A DNA stretch of 64,000 nucleotides from Bolinopsis microptera (Eukaryota > Ctenophora > Tentaculata > Lobata > Bolinopsidae), in the NCBI RefSeq assembly GCF_026151205.1, contig NC_087079.1, positions 1,054,001 through 1,118,000 on the forward strand. Direction: 5' to 3'. Below, one piece after another: positions 55,101-64,000 of the stretch. The position numbers were made by a program, and so were the translations under genes. Each line of letters begins with the position of its first letter. Positions within the stretch are counted from its first letter, which is position 1. The notes under the pieces are model-generated. The model saw nothing but the letters and a program-made list of their open reading frames with translations. It was not told the DNA's origin and made no database searches.

Positions 55101-58100
55101 TATTAACAATATCAAATCCGAAGATTGATTGGGGACCAGCTTTGCTTACTGGCCAATGTTTACTTTAGATATTATATATTATTATAGATACAAAATTGAT
55201 GTAAAAAAGTTGCACAAAATACTCAGTAACTCCTAACCTCTATATGACTGATAAATGATAAATGTGACCGCCCCTCAGATTGCTGATATCAAGTCATTGC
55301 TGAGGTTTAGTTTCGAGATACTTCTCCATCATGACGAGGGTTACACGCTGGCTATGTCCAACATCTACTCTTACATCAGCAAGATTAATTTCGACTCTGA
55401 GTACACCGACTTCACCTTGTCCCACGACCGGTGCAACACCTTGAAACCATGTAAGTAACTATGGTAACTATGGTAACTATAGTAACTATGAGTACACCGA
55501 CTTCACCTTGTCCCACGACCGGTGTAACACCTTGAAACCCTGTAAGTAACTATGGTAACTATGGTAACTATAGTAACTATAGTAACTCTGAGTACACCGA
55601 CTTCACCTTGTCCCACGACCGGTGTAACACCTTGAAACCCTGTAAGTAACTATAGTAACTATAGTAACTATAGTAACTATAGTAACTCTGAGTACACCGA
55701 CTTCACCTTGTCCCACGACCGGTGTAACACCTTGAAACCCTGTAAGTAACTATAGTAACTATAGTAACTATAGTAACTATAGTAACTCTGAGTACACCGA
55801 CTTCACCTTGTCCCACGACCGCTGCAACACCTTGAAACCCTGTAAGTAACTATGGTAACTATGGTAACTATAGTAACTCTGAGTACACCGACTTCACCTT
55901 GTCCCACGACCGGTGCAACACCTTGAAACCCTGTAAGTAACTATAGTAACTATGGTAACTATAGTAACTCTGAGTACACCGACTTCACCCTGTCCCACGA
56001 CCGCTGCAACACCTTGAAAGTTGAAACCCTGTAAGTAACTATAGTAACTATAGTAACTCTGAGTACACCGACTTCACCTTGTCCCACGACCGGTGTAACA
56101 CCTTGAAACCCTGTAAGTAACTATAGTAACTATAGTAACTATAGTAACTATAGTAACTCTGAGTACACCGACTTCACCTTGTCCCACGACCGCTGCAACA
56201 CCTTGAAACCCTGTAAGTAACTATGGTAACTATAGTAACTATAGTAACTCTGAGTACACCGACTTCACCTTGTCCCACGACCGGTGCAACACCTTGAAAC
56301 CCTGTAAGTAACTATAGTAACTATGGTAACTATAGTAACTATAGTAACTCTGTGTACACCGACTTCACCTTGTCCCACGACCGGTGCAACACCTTGAAAC
56401 CATGTAAGTAACTATGGTAACTATGGTAACTATAGTAACTCTGAGTACACCGACTTCACCTTGTCCCACGACCGGTGCAACACCTTGAAACCCTGTAAGT
56501 AACTATGGTAACTATGGTAACTATAGTAACTATAGTAACTATAGTAACTCTGAGTACACCGACTTCACCTTGTCCCACGACCGGTGCAACACCTTGAAAC
56601 CCTGTAAGTAACTATAGTAACTATGGTAACTATAGTAACTATAGTAACTCTGAGTACACCGACTTCACCTTGTCCCACGACCGGTGCAACACCTTGAAAC
56701 CCTGTAAGTAACTATAGTAACTATGGTAACTATAGTAACTATAGTAACTCTGAGTACACCGACTTCACCTTGTCCCACGACCGGTGCAACACCTTGAAAC
56801 CCTGTAAGGAACTATGGTAACTATGGTAACTATAGTAACTCTGAGTACACCGACTTCACCCTGCCCCACGACCGGTGTAACACCATGAAACCCTGTAAGT
56901 AACTATGGTAACTATGGTAACTATGGTAACTATAGTAACTCTGAGTACACCGACTTCACCTTGTCCCACGACCGGTGTAACACCTTGAAACCCTGTAAGT
57001 AACTATGGTAACTATGGTAACTATAGTAACTCTGAGAACACCGACTTCACCTTGTCCCACGACCGGTGTAACACCTTGAAACCCTGTAAGTAACTATAGT
57101 AACTATAGTAACTATAGTAACTCTGAGTACACCGACTTCACCTTGTACCACGACCGGTGTAACACCACGAAACCCTGTAAGTAACTATGGTAACTATGGT
57201 AACTATGGTAACTATGGTAACTATAGTAACTCTGAGTACACCGACTTCACCTTGTCCCACGACCGGTGTAACACCTTGAAACCCTGTAAGTAACTATGGT
57301 AACTATGGTAACTATAGTAACTCTGAGAACACCGACTTCACCTTGTCCCACGACCGGTGTAACACCTTGAAACCCTGTAAGTAACTATAGTAACTATAGT
57401 AACTATAGTAACTATGGTAACTCTGAGTACACCGACTTCACCTTGTCCCACGACCGCTGCAACACCTTGAAACCCTGTAAGTAACTATGGTAACTATGGT
57501 AACTATAGTAACTATAGTAACTCTGAGTACACCGACTTCACCTTGTCCCACGACCACTGCAACACCTTGAAACCCTGTAAGTAACTATGGTAACTATGGT
57601 AACTATAGTAACTATTTACTATAGTAACTCTGAGTACACCGACTTCACCATGTCCCACGACCGCTGCAACACCTTGAAACCCTGTAAGTAACTATGGTAA
57701 CTATAGTAACTATGGTAACTCTGAGTACATCGACTTCACCTTGTCCCACGACCGCTGCAACACCTTGAAACCCTGTAATTAATTAGTTAATTACGTGCTT
57801 TAAGTATCAATTAATAACGGTATGAAATGTTTGCTGTTGGATCCCGAAAAACGATTTTAAATAACTTATATCAAGAAATTATCAATATTTATCATATTAT
57901 TTTATGTCGAGTCAGTACATTACGTATTTGAAGGTGGATATGCAAGTTATTACTCCTTTTAGGTAACGAGGAGTAGTAACTATAGTAACTATTACTCCTG
58001 TCAGGTAACGAGGAGTACAACACGTCTCTCCAGAAGTACACCTCTCTAAACCTGCCCATAAAGCAGCTAATAGTTAACGAGCTGACTGACTACACACTGC

Positions 58101-61100
58101 GTGCTAAACTAGATGCTCACAAGACAGACCTGAAGTATATAGACGAGAAGCTGGAGGCGAAGTCTCAGAAACTGGAACAGTATGAGACTGAGGGTGGGGA
58201 GAAGACTGACGAGTCTAAGGTTATTTTTAGGTTTTATTATTTTATAGTTTATTTATTTTATGATATTATACTGGTAATAAATATACTCTTATAAACACCT
58301 CCGGGGGCGGTCCGGGACATTTAATTGTAAATGGGAATGCCTCCCAGAGATCCTAAAAAATATAATTTTATTTAAATATCATTAATTATAAATGACTGAA
58401 TTTTAAAATTTTGTTTCGAATTTGAATTCAAATCTATTATCTAATAAAATAACAATATTTGTTTGTTTAGAAACTGAACATCAAGTTATCTATTATATAC
58501 TAATAAAATAACAATATTTGTTTGTTTAGAAACTGAACATCAAGGCTCACTTGCATGAGTTAGGCGCACAGAGATGCCGGTACCAGATGACAGTGAACTT
58601 TATATCAGATAGTGTAGAGCAGTGGAAGGGGAAACCGTTAGAGCCGTTCTACAAACTACTCCCTTGTACTTTAGACCCTATCAGAGGGAACACACTGTCT
58701 AACATCAGTCAGAGTATGATGTTACCGCAGTGTTTGGGAGCTGTCTCTCCTGCTACTCAGAGGTAAGCTCCCCCCAGTGCACCCCACCCCCCTCCTCCTG
58801 CAATATATTCTAGATGTTGAATATATTCTAGAAGTTGAGTATATTCTAGATTCAGTTAAATAGAGTATGACGAAATGTTATAACTGTAATTATGGAATAA
58901 TATTAATTATTCGTATAATAATATTATTTTCCCAGACGGCCAAATGCAACTCTAACTAAGATCAAGAATCTTCTGACACTGGGACGACAGACTTCGTTCG
59001 ATAACACTAAAGACCTCAACCTTGGTAACTAAACTTTAATAACCTCCATTTCCCTGCATACATCTCATCTATCAATTATTAATACTTGCCCTGACCACGC
59101 TTTCTTTTGGTAACCGTCTGCTTCCACATTTTAAAATTATTCCAGAATTGACTAATAAGCAAATTTAATTGCAGAAAGTTTATTAATCCAAACGTACTTT
59201 ACCCACCGATCCTGTTGTTTGTTTGACCAAATATACGACAGGCCGGGTATGTACTAAACCAGTGTGGTGTGTTAGAGTGGTGTTCTAACTAGTGGCGTGT
59301 TAGTTACCTAGTTACCTAGTTACCTAGTTACCTAGTTACCTAGTTACCTAGTTACCTAGTTACCTAGTTACCTAGTTACCTAGTTACCTAGTTACCTAGT
59401 TACCTAGTTACCTAGTTACCTAGTTACCTAGTTACCTAGTTACCTAGTTACCTAGTTACCTAGTTACCTAGTTACCTAGTTACCTAGTTACCTAGTTACC
59501 TAGTTACCTAGTTACCTAGTTACCTAGTTACCTAGTTACCTAGTTACCTAGTTACCTAGTTACCTAGTTACCTAGTTACCTAGTTACCTAGTTACCTAGT
59601 TACCTAGTTACCTAGTTACCTAGTTACCTAGTTACCTAGTTACCTAGTTACCTAGTTACCTAGTTACCTAGTTACCTAGTTACCTAGTTACCTAGTTACC
59701 TAGTTACCTAGTTACCTAGTTACCTAGTTACCTAGTTACCTAGTTACCTAGTTACCTAGTTACCTAGTTACCTAGTTACCTAGTTACCTAGTTACCTAGT
59801 TACCTAGTTACCTAGTTACCTAGTTACCTAGTTACCTAGTTACCTAGTTACCTAGTTACCTAGTTAGAGTGGTGTTCTAACTAGTGGCGTGTTAGTTACC
59901 TAGTTACCTAGTTACCTAGTTACCTAGTTACCTAGTTACCTAGTTACCTAGTTACCTAGTTACCTAGTTACCTAGTTACCTAGTTACCTAGTTACCTAGT
60001 TACCTAGTTACCTAGTTACCTAGTTACCTAGTTACCTAGTTACCTAGTTACCTAGTTACCTAGTTAACACTGTAACCTCTAGTTACCTAGTTACCTAGTT
60101 ACCTAGTTACTTAGTTACCTAGTTACCTAGTTACCTAGTTACCTAGTTACCTAGTTACCTAGTTACCTAGTTACCTAGTTAGAGTGGTCTTCTCTGTACT
60201 ATAGTAGTGACTAGTGGTGTGTTAGTTACCTATTTACCTAGTTACCTAGTTACCTAGTTACCTAGTTACCTAGTTACCTAGTTAGAGTGGTATTCTCTGT
60301 ACTATAGTAGTGACTAGTGGTGTGTTAGTTACCTAGTTACCTAGTTACCTAGTTACCTAGTTACCTAGTTACCTAGTTACCTAGTTACCTAGTTACCTAG
60401 TTACCTAGTTACCTAGTTACCTAGTTACCTAGTTACCTAGTTACCTAGTTACCTAGTTACCTAGTTACCTAGTTACCTAGTTACCTAGTTACCTAGTTAC
60501 CTAGTTACCTAGTTACCTAGTTACCTAGTTACCTAGTTACCTAGTTAGAGTGGTGTTCTAACTAGTGGCGTGTTAGTTACCTAGTTACCTAGTTACCTAG
60601 TTACCTAGTTACCTAGTTACCTAGTTACCTAGTTACCTAGTTACCTAGTTACCTAGTTACCTAGTTACCTAGTTACCTAGTTACCTAGTTACCTAGTTAC
60701 CTAGTTACCTAGTTACCTAGTTACCTAGTTAACACTGTAACCTCTAGTTACCTAGTTACCTAGTTACCTAGTTACTTAGTTACCTAGTTACCTAGTTACC
60801 TAGTTACCTAGTTACCTAGTTACCTAGTTACCTAGTTACCTAGTTAGAGTGGTCTTCTCTGTACTATAGTAGTGACTAGTGGTGTGTTAGTTACCTATTT
60901 ACCTAGTTACCTAGTTACCTAGTTACCTAGTTACCTAGTTACCTAGTTAGAGTGGTCTTCTCTGTACTATAGTAGTGACTAGTGGTGTGTTAGTTACCTA
61001 GTTACCTAGTTACCTAGTTACCTAGTTACCTAGTTACCTAGTTACCTAGTTACCTAGTTAGAGTGGTCTTCTCTGTACTAGAGTAGTGACTAGTGACTAG

Positions 61101-62192
61101 TGACTAGTGGTGTGTGTCTAATGTTGACTTCTAGCTCTCTAACTCTATGAGTTAACCCTGATAGGGTGTCTGGTTTTATTTGTCTTATTTGTCTCTTGAC
61201 CCCCCACCGCTTTACTGTCTCTTGAAAGGTTGAGAAGTTGTGTATTATAACATTATACCTCTTATTATCACCTACATTTGTTTCATGTGTGTGTGTATTG
61301 CTTGCGGAGTTGTGTCTCTACTGAAGTGAGGCACTGTTTCAAATATGATTTAGTTGTAAAAAAGTAAAAGTAAAAAGTAAAAAGCCCCACAACCTCGTTC
61401 TGACTTATTACTGTGAAGAGAAGAATCATGAATAAAAATATTGATGAAAATATTATATATTATATAGTTTACTCACAAACTACGCAACTAAACCCCCTAA
61501 GCTAAGTTAAGCCACTAAGCTAAGTAAACCCGCTAAGCTAAATAAACCCACTAAGCTAAGTAAACCCGCAGGAACACCAGTAGCGATGAAGTGGGAGGAA
61601 GATGAAGATAAGGACTATGTAATAATGACGAAGGAGGATGAGGCTTCCAACAGTTCGGGTAACAGTAACGAGGAGGAGGAGGCTGAGTGCCCTAAAGTAC
61701 TTCTAGAGACCGACTCTAATGTGAGTAAGGATTATTGTTCACATTTAAACTGGAAACATAAACCAACCAAAATAACTTATTGAAGTATTATCCCCGAAAT
61801 GAAACTACTTCTTCTATCTCTCGAGAAAGTAACAACACGATCACTGCACTAGTACAGTGATATGCTGCACTAGTAGTACTGCACTAGTACAGTGATATGG
61901 GACCCCGCTTTACTACCAGTCCCTCTTCAGGACTCGCTGGAGAACCAGCCGTGGTTCCACAACGACATAACCCGGCAAGAAACAGCAGAGCTGCTCCAGA
62001 GTAAAGGACAGTTTCTGATCAGGAAGACTATAGACTCTAAACGTCGCACTGCGGTTCTTGTGCTGAGTGTGAACGCTGGGAGTGTCGGGATCAAACACTT
62101 TATAATGCAGATCAATGATAAGGGACAGTTTAGATTAGAGGGAACCTGGTTCAATTCCATCCAACAGCTTCTTAACTATCATATTGATACTG
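49200..62192 (+). CDS. FES/FER-type non-receptor tyrosine kinase, N-terminal 606 codons (partial)
   Basis: Ten exons join in phase: 49200-49263, 49412-49629, 51180-51412, 51712-51895, 55279-55450, 58005-58219, 58530-58762, 58936-59024, 61572-61720 and 61931-62192; the gene continues past the window. Order: F-BAR membrane-binding domain (from about residue 5; KSYFTQRKKLEEDYAESIRR is its typical start), coiled coil (residues ~290-400; TDLKYIDEKLEAKSQKLEQY), acidic linker (EEDEDKD, NEEEEAEC), then an SH2 domain from about residue 520 (PWFHNDITRQETAELL; FLIRK with the phosphotyrosine-binding Arg near 550; HFIMQ; FRLEGTWFNSI). F-BAR plus SH2 in this order and spacing is diagnostic of FES/FER; the kinase domain should follow. 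Such kinases act at membranes downstream of receptors and cadherins. The SH2 reads FLIRK rather than FLVRE. Every second intron is filled with arrays that include the exon edge. Confidence 0.92.
49618..50565 (+). repeat. ~52-bp array containing the exon 2 donor
   Basis: About 18 units. Each contains ACCTTCGAGACG|GTA or a near variant (TTTGAGACGGTAC, TTTAAAACGGTAC), that is the last 12 bases of exon 2 plus the 5' splice site. This is followed by GATTAGTTG.TTAATCAATT and AATTAGTTAATGAGTT. The first unit is the genuine exon-intron border at 49629/49630. Confidence 0.95.
50695..51070 (-). pseudogene. LINE reverse transcriptase C-terminal fragment
   Basis: A minus-strand open frame (51003-50695, extendable to about 51070) reads DIQRRRILAEIAFKNFEKVW, GKKISLEISLERKLRLYDA, SVLIYNSNSW and MDTLHRRHLRSILNIKWP, the region after the RT domain in many LINEs (LYDA..VSVLLYN..SW...LHRR.LR..L.IKWP). 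It ends abruptly at a stop, with no other parts nearby. It lies in FES/FER intron 2 in antisense. Confidence 0.75.
51900..52140. repeat. 14-bp AT-rich array next to the exon 4 donor
   Basis: About sixteen units of TTAATTAATTAGTC(T)A start within ten bases of the donor (ACCAG|GTCCTTAACC). The array contains many TTAATTAA palindromes. The retroelement fragment starts right after it. Confidence 0.93.
52141..54720 (+). mobile_element. LINE fragment with CCHC and restriction-enzyme-like endonuclease, split by hAT
   Basis: The left part (52141-52651; two frames, shift near 52390) includes WRELVMKTDLSWHTLFKYGD and ends CKLCEERM. The right part (53654-54324) resumes GTIQHILAGCKVALSQGRYR and WRHDKVL, then RPDLVIFSRSAKTVIWWELT and HEYKLDRY. 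Ignoring the insertion, the pieces form a C-x2-C...H-x4-C knuckle, an RHD motif, and a PD...E...K nuclease core. That order matches the C-terminus of non-LTR elements of the R2 superclade, which cut target DNA with this nuclease. The RT domain is missing (5' truncation). Sequence after 54324 is probably 3' UTR; the end near 54720 is approximate. It sits in FES/FER intron 4. Confidence 0.75.
52660..53645 (+). mobile_element. hAT-family DNA transposon derivative (986 bp) with 8-bp target duplication
   Basis: Terminal inverted repeats are CAGGGGTCGACCGAG on the left and CTCGGTCGACCCTTG on the right (one mismatch in the TIR). The 8-bp duplication GATGGGCA flanks the element exactly (52652-52659 and 53646-53653). 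An open frame (52828-53340) encodes the transposase C-terminal dimerisation domain: LVFWKANKQSYPNLAE, SSAAPERLFSTAG, and NRLSLKPTNFEGCLFLKKN. The N-terminal BED finger and the catalytic DDE part are missing, so this is an internally deleted, nonautonomous copy. Subterminal GACCGAGGCCGAGGCCGAGG repeats in both orientations are probably transposase binding sites. It is inserted into the LINE fragment, so it is the younger insertion. Confidence 0.93.
54721..55278. other. Rest of FES/FER intron 4
   Basis: Noncoding; GGGTTGAAGAGAGAGAGCTA and other purine tracts near 54890, AT-rich towards the acceptor ACCGCCCCTCAG at 55278. No exon seen. Confidence 0.5.
55385..57776 (+). repeat. ~90-100-bp array containing 57 nt of exon 5 plus its donor, ~25 copies
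   Basis: Each unit includes GAGTACACCGACTTCACCTT, GTCCCACGACCGGTGCAACA and CCTTGAAACCCTGTAAGTAA, i.e. the last 57 nt (19 codons) of exon 5 and the GTAAGT donor. A variable number of AACTATGGT/AACTATAGT decamers follows. The first copy is the real exon edge (donor at 55451). Copies are nearly identical in the exon part and vary in the decamer count. In the exon frame each copy stops at once after the donor (TGT AAG TAA), so only the first donor gives the full-length protein. Confidence 0.96.
57777..58004. other. End of FES/FER intron 5 with a duplicated acceptor
   Basis: ATTACTCCTTTTAGGTAACG followed by AGGAGTA at 57950-57975 is repeated as ATTACTCCTGTCAGGTAACG followed by AGGAGTA at 57990-58016. 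The second supplies the exon 6 acceptor; the first would give a frame with an early stop (AGTAGTAA). Confidence 0.85.
58220..58529. other. FES/FER intron 6 with a duplicated acceptor
   Basis: The intron starts with a weak donor (AAG|GTTATT). TATTATCTAATAAAATAACA, ATATTTGTTTGTTTAG and AAACTGAACATCAAG appear first at about 58434-58482 and again at 58491-58544, so the acceptor and first 15 bases of exon 7 are present twice. The second is followed by the real exon. Confidence 0.85.
59279..61095. repeat. (GTTACCTA)n array with ~670-bp higher-order repeat
   Basis: Long perfect runs of the octamer GTTACCTA are broken by spacer cassettes: AGAGTGGTGTTCTAACTAGT (59278, 59865, 60547), AACACTGTAACCTCTAGTTA (60065, 60730) and AGAGTGGTCTTCTCTGTACT (60182, 60845, 60951, 61060 and a variant at 60286). 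The cassette order repeats with a period of about 670-680 bp, showing segmental duplication within the array. It fills FES/FER intron 8. Confidence 0.96.
61485..61571. repeat. 21-bp repeat reaching the exon 9 acceptor
   Basis: Four copies of ACTAAGCTAAGTAAACCCGC with minor changes. The last runs directly into the acceptor (AAACCCGCAG) of the exon at 61572. Confidence 0.9.
61721..61930. other. FES/FER intron 9 with a short inverted/direct repeat
   Basis: CACTGCACTAGTACAGTGAT and GCACTAGTAGTACTGCACTA give two copies of a GCACTAGTACAGTGATATG unit at about 61845-61900, a palindromic motif close to the exon 10 acceptor (CCCTCTTCAG at 61930). Confidence 0.6.
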
Positions 62193-64000
62193 GTAAGTCA
62201 GCAACTTCTTAACTATCATATTGATACTGGTAAGTCAGCAACTTCTTAACTATCATATTGATACTGGTAAGTCAGCAACTTCTTAACTACCATATTGATA
62301 CTGGTAAGTCAGCAACTTCTTAACTATCATATTGATACTGGTAAGTCAGCAACTTCTTAACTATCATATTGATACTGGTAAGTCAGCAACTTCTTAACTA
62401 CCATATTGATACTGGTAAGTCAACAGCTGCTTAACTACCATATTGATACTGGTAAGTCAGCAACGTCTTAACTACCATATTGATACTGGTAAGTCAGCAA
62501 CTTCTTAACTACCATATTGATACTGGTAAGTCTGCAACTTCTTAACTATCATATTGATACTGGTAAGTCAACAACTTCTTAACTACCATATTGATACTGG
62601 TAAGTCAGCAACGTCTTAACTACCATATTGATACTGGTAAGTCAGCAACGTCTTAACTACCATATTGATACTGGTAAGTCAGCAACTTCTTAACTATCAT
62701 ATTGATACTGGTAAGTCAACAACTTCTTAACTATCATATTGATACTGGTAAGTCAGCAACTTCTTAACTACCATATTGATACTGGTAAGTCAGCAACTTC
62801 TTAACTACCATATTGATACTGGTAAGTCAGCAACTTCTTAACTACCATATTGATACTGGTAAGTCAGCAACTTCTTAACTACCATATTGATACTGGTAAG
62901 TCAGCAACTTCTTAACTACCATATTGATACTGGTAAGTCAGCAACGTCTTAACTACCATATTGATACTGGTAAGTCAGCAACTTCTTAACTATCATATTG
63001 ATACTGGTAAGTCTGCAACTTCTTAACTATCATATTGATACTGGTAAGTCTGCAACTTCTTAACTATCATATTGATACTGGTAAGTCAGCAACTTCTTAA
63101 CTATCATATTGATACTGGTAAGTCTGCAACTTCTTAACTACCATATTGATACTGGTAAGTCTGCAACTTCTTAACTATCATATTGATACTGGTATGTCAG
63201 CAACATCTTAACTATCATATTGATACTGGTAAGTCAGCAGCTTCTTAACTATCATATTGATACTGGTAAGTCAGCAACTTCTTAACTATCATATTGATAC
63301 TGGTAAGTCAGCAACTTCTTAACTACCATATTGATACTGGTAAGTCAGCAGCTTCTTAACTATCATATTGATACTGGTAAGTCAGCAGCTTCTTAACTAT
63401 CATATTGATACTGGTAAGTCTGCAACATCTTAACTATCATATTGATACTGGTAAGTCAGCAACTTCTTAACTATCATATTGATACTGGTAAGTCTGCAAC
63501 TTCTTAACTACCATATTGATACTGGTAAGTCTGCAACATCTTAACTATCATATTGATACTGGTAAGTCAGCAACTTCTTAACTACCATATTGATACTGGT
63601 AAGTCAGCAACTTGTTAACTACCATATTGATACTGGTAAGTCAGCAACATCTTAACTATCATATTGATACTGGTAAGTCTGCAACTTCTTAACTACCATA
63701 TTGATACTGGTAAGTCAGCAACTTCTTAACTATCATATTGATACTGGTAAGTCAGCAACTTCTCAACTACCATATTGATACTGGTAAGTCAGCAACTTGT
63801 TAACTATCATATTGATACTGGTAAGTCAGCAACTTCTCAACTACCATATTGATACTGGTAAGTCAGCAACTTGTTAACTATCATATTGATACTGGTAAGT
63901 CAGCAACTTCTTAACTATCATATTGATACTGGTAAGTCAGCAACTTCTTAACTATCATATTGATACTGGTAAGTCAGCAACTTCTTAACTATCATATTGA
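62163..64000 (+). repeat. 37-bp array containing 27 nt of exon 10 plus its donor, ~49 copies, runs off the window
   Basis: Unit: AACTTCTTAACTATCATATT, GATACTG|GTAAGT, CAGC. The first 27 bases are the end of exon 10 and the rest is the start of the intron. The first copy is the genuine border at 62192/62193. Copies vary mainly at CTATC/CTACC, CAGC/CTGC and CTTCTT/CGTCTT. The array continues to the last base shown, so its full length is unknown. Confidence 0.97.

Noticed and set aside
55460-57776. Internal array copies as a series of real micro-exons
   Set aside because: They would need weak CTGAG-type acceptors, and the exon frame stops right after each donor. Without transcripts I treat them as decoys.
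62163-64000. Regular 37-bp repeats resembling a CRISPR array
   Set aside because: Units are head-to-tail without unique spacers and contain an exon end; the genome is animal.

Overview
The window is nuclear DNA of an animal. It is AT-rich, most genes are split by introns with GT-AG borders, and there are large arrays of simple and minisatellite repeats, several LINE remnants, a hAT element and TTAGGG-type motifs. The gene content (a cyclin K, a RPA-interacting protein, a FES/FER-type tyrosine kinase, divergent rhodopsin-like receptors, and a receptor joining hevein-like modules, LDLa repeats and a 7TM domain) points to an invertebrate. An early-branching lineage such as a cnidarian seems most likely to me, but this is inference and I cannot name a species.

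Layout. (1) 925-25209: one + strand gene of eight coding exons with matching phases, encoding a 360-residue basic, serine/proline-rich protein I do not recognise. Its introns carry long minisatellites and a 1.36-kb palindromic element inserted at TTAA. Its ~16-kb sixth intron (8069-24030) holds a nested cluster of four receptor genes: a short-tailed 7TM receptor on + (11142-12176), a chitin-binding/LDLa/7TM receptor on - (12892-16693), and two near-identical 7TM paralogues on - (18701-19790, frameshifted; 21524-22450). (2) 25210-43700: a repeat-rich desert with LINE reverse transcriptase remnants (25977-26600 on -, 27580-29185 on +, 39866-40830 on -), a LINE ORF1 remnant (33587-34335 on -), a second fold-back repeat (29708-30705), two copies of a short hairpin-rich module, repeats with telomere-like cores, and two tandem arrays at 41.9-43.0 kb. 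(3) 43714-44376: single-exon RPAIN. (4) 44905-48436: seven-exon cyclin K with one probable GC-AG intron. (5) 49200 to past the window end: ten exons of a FES/FER-type gene (F-BAR, coiled coil, acidic linker, SH2); the kinase exons lie beyond 64000. Its introns contain a decayed LINE, a retroelement with a restriction-enzyme-like endonuclease domain split by a 986-bp hAT derivative, and very long tandem arrays.

The most unusual feature is where the tandem repeats sit. In all three multi-exon genes the arrays start or end exactly at exon edges. Many array units contain the last 12-57 nt of the exon plus its 5' splice site (49.6, 55.4 and 62.2 kb). Others duplicate a 3' splice site with the first bases of the next exon (4.6, 57.96 and 58.46 kb) or the stop codon with the end of the coding sequence (25.2 and 48.4 kb), or lie directly against the acceptor (3.8, 47.35 and 61.57 kb). 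The hexamer GGTAAC/GTTACC, close to a 5' splice site, recurs in many otherwise unrelated arrays and as a dispersed palindrome, GTTACCATGGTAAC, one copy of which sits in frame inside a receptor gene.

Functionally the genes are unrelated housekeeping and signalling genes: transcription-associated kinase partner (cyclin K), RPA import (RPAIN), cytoplasmic tyrosine kinase (FES/FER) and cell-surface sensing (the receptor cluster). Exon borders are read by eye from open frames, phase and splice consensus, without transcript evidence.
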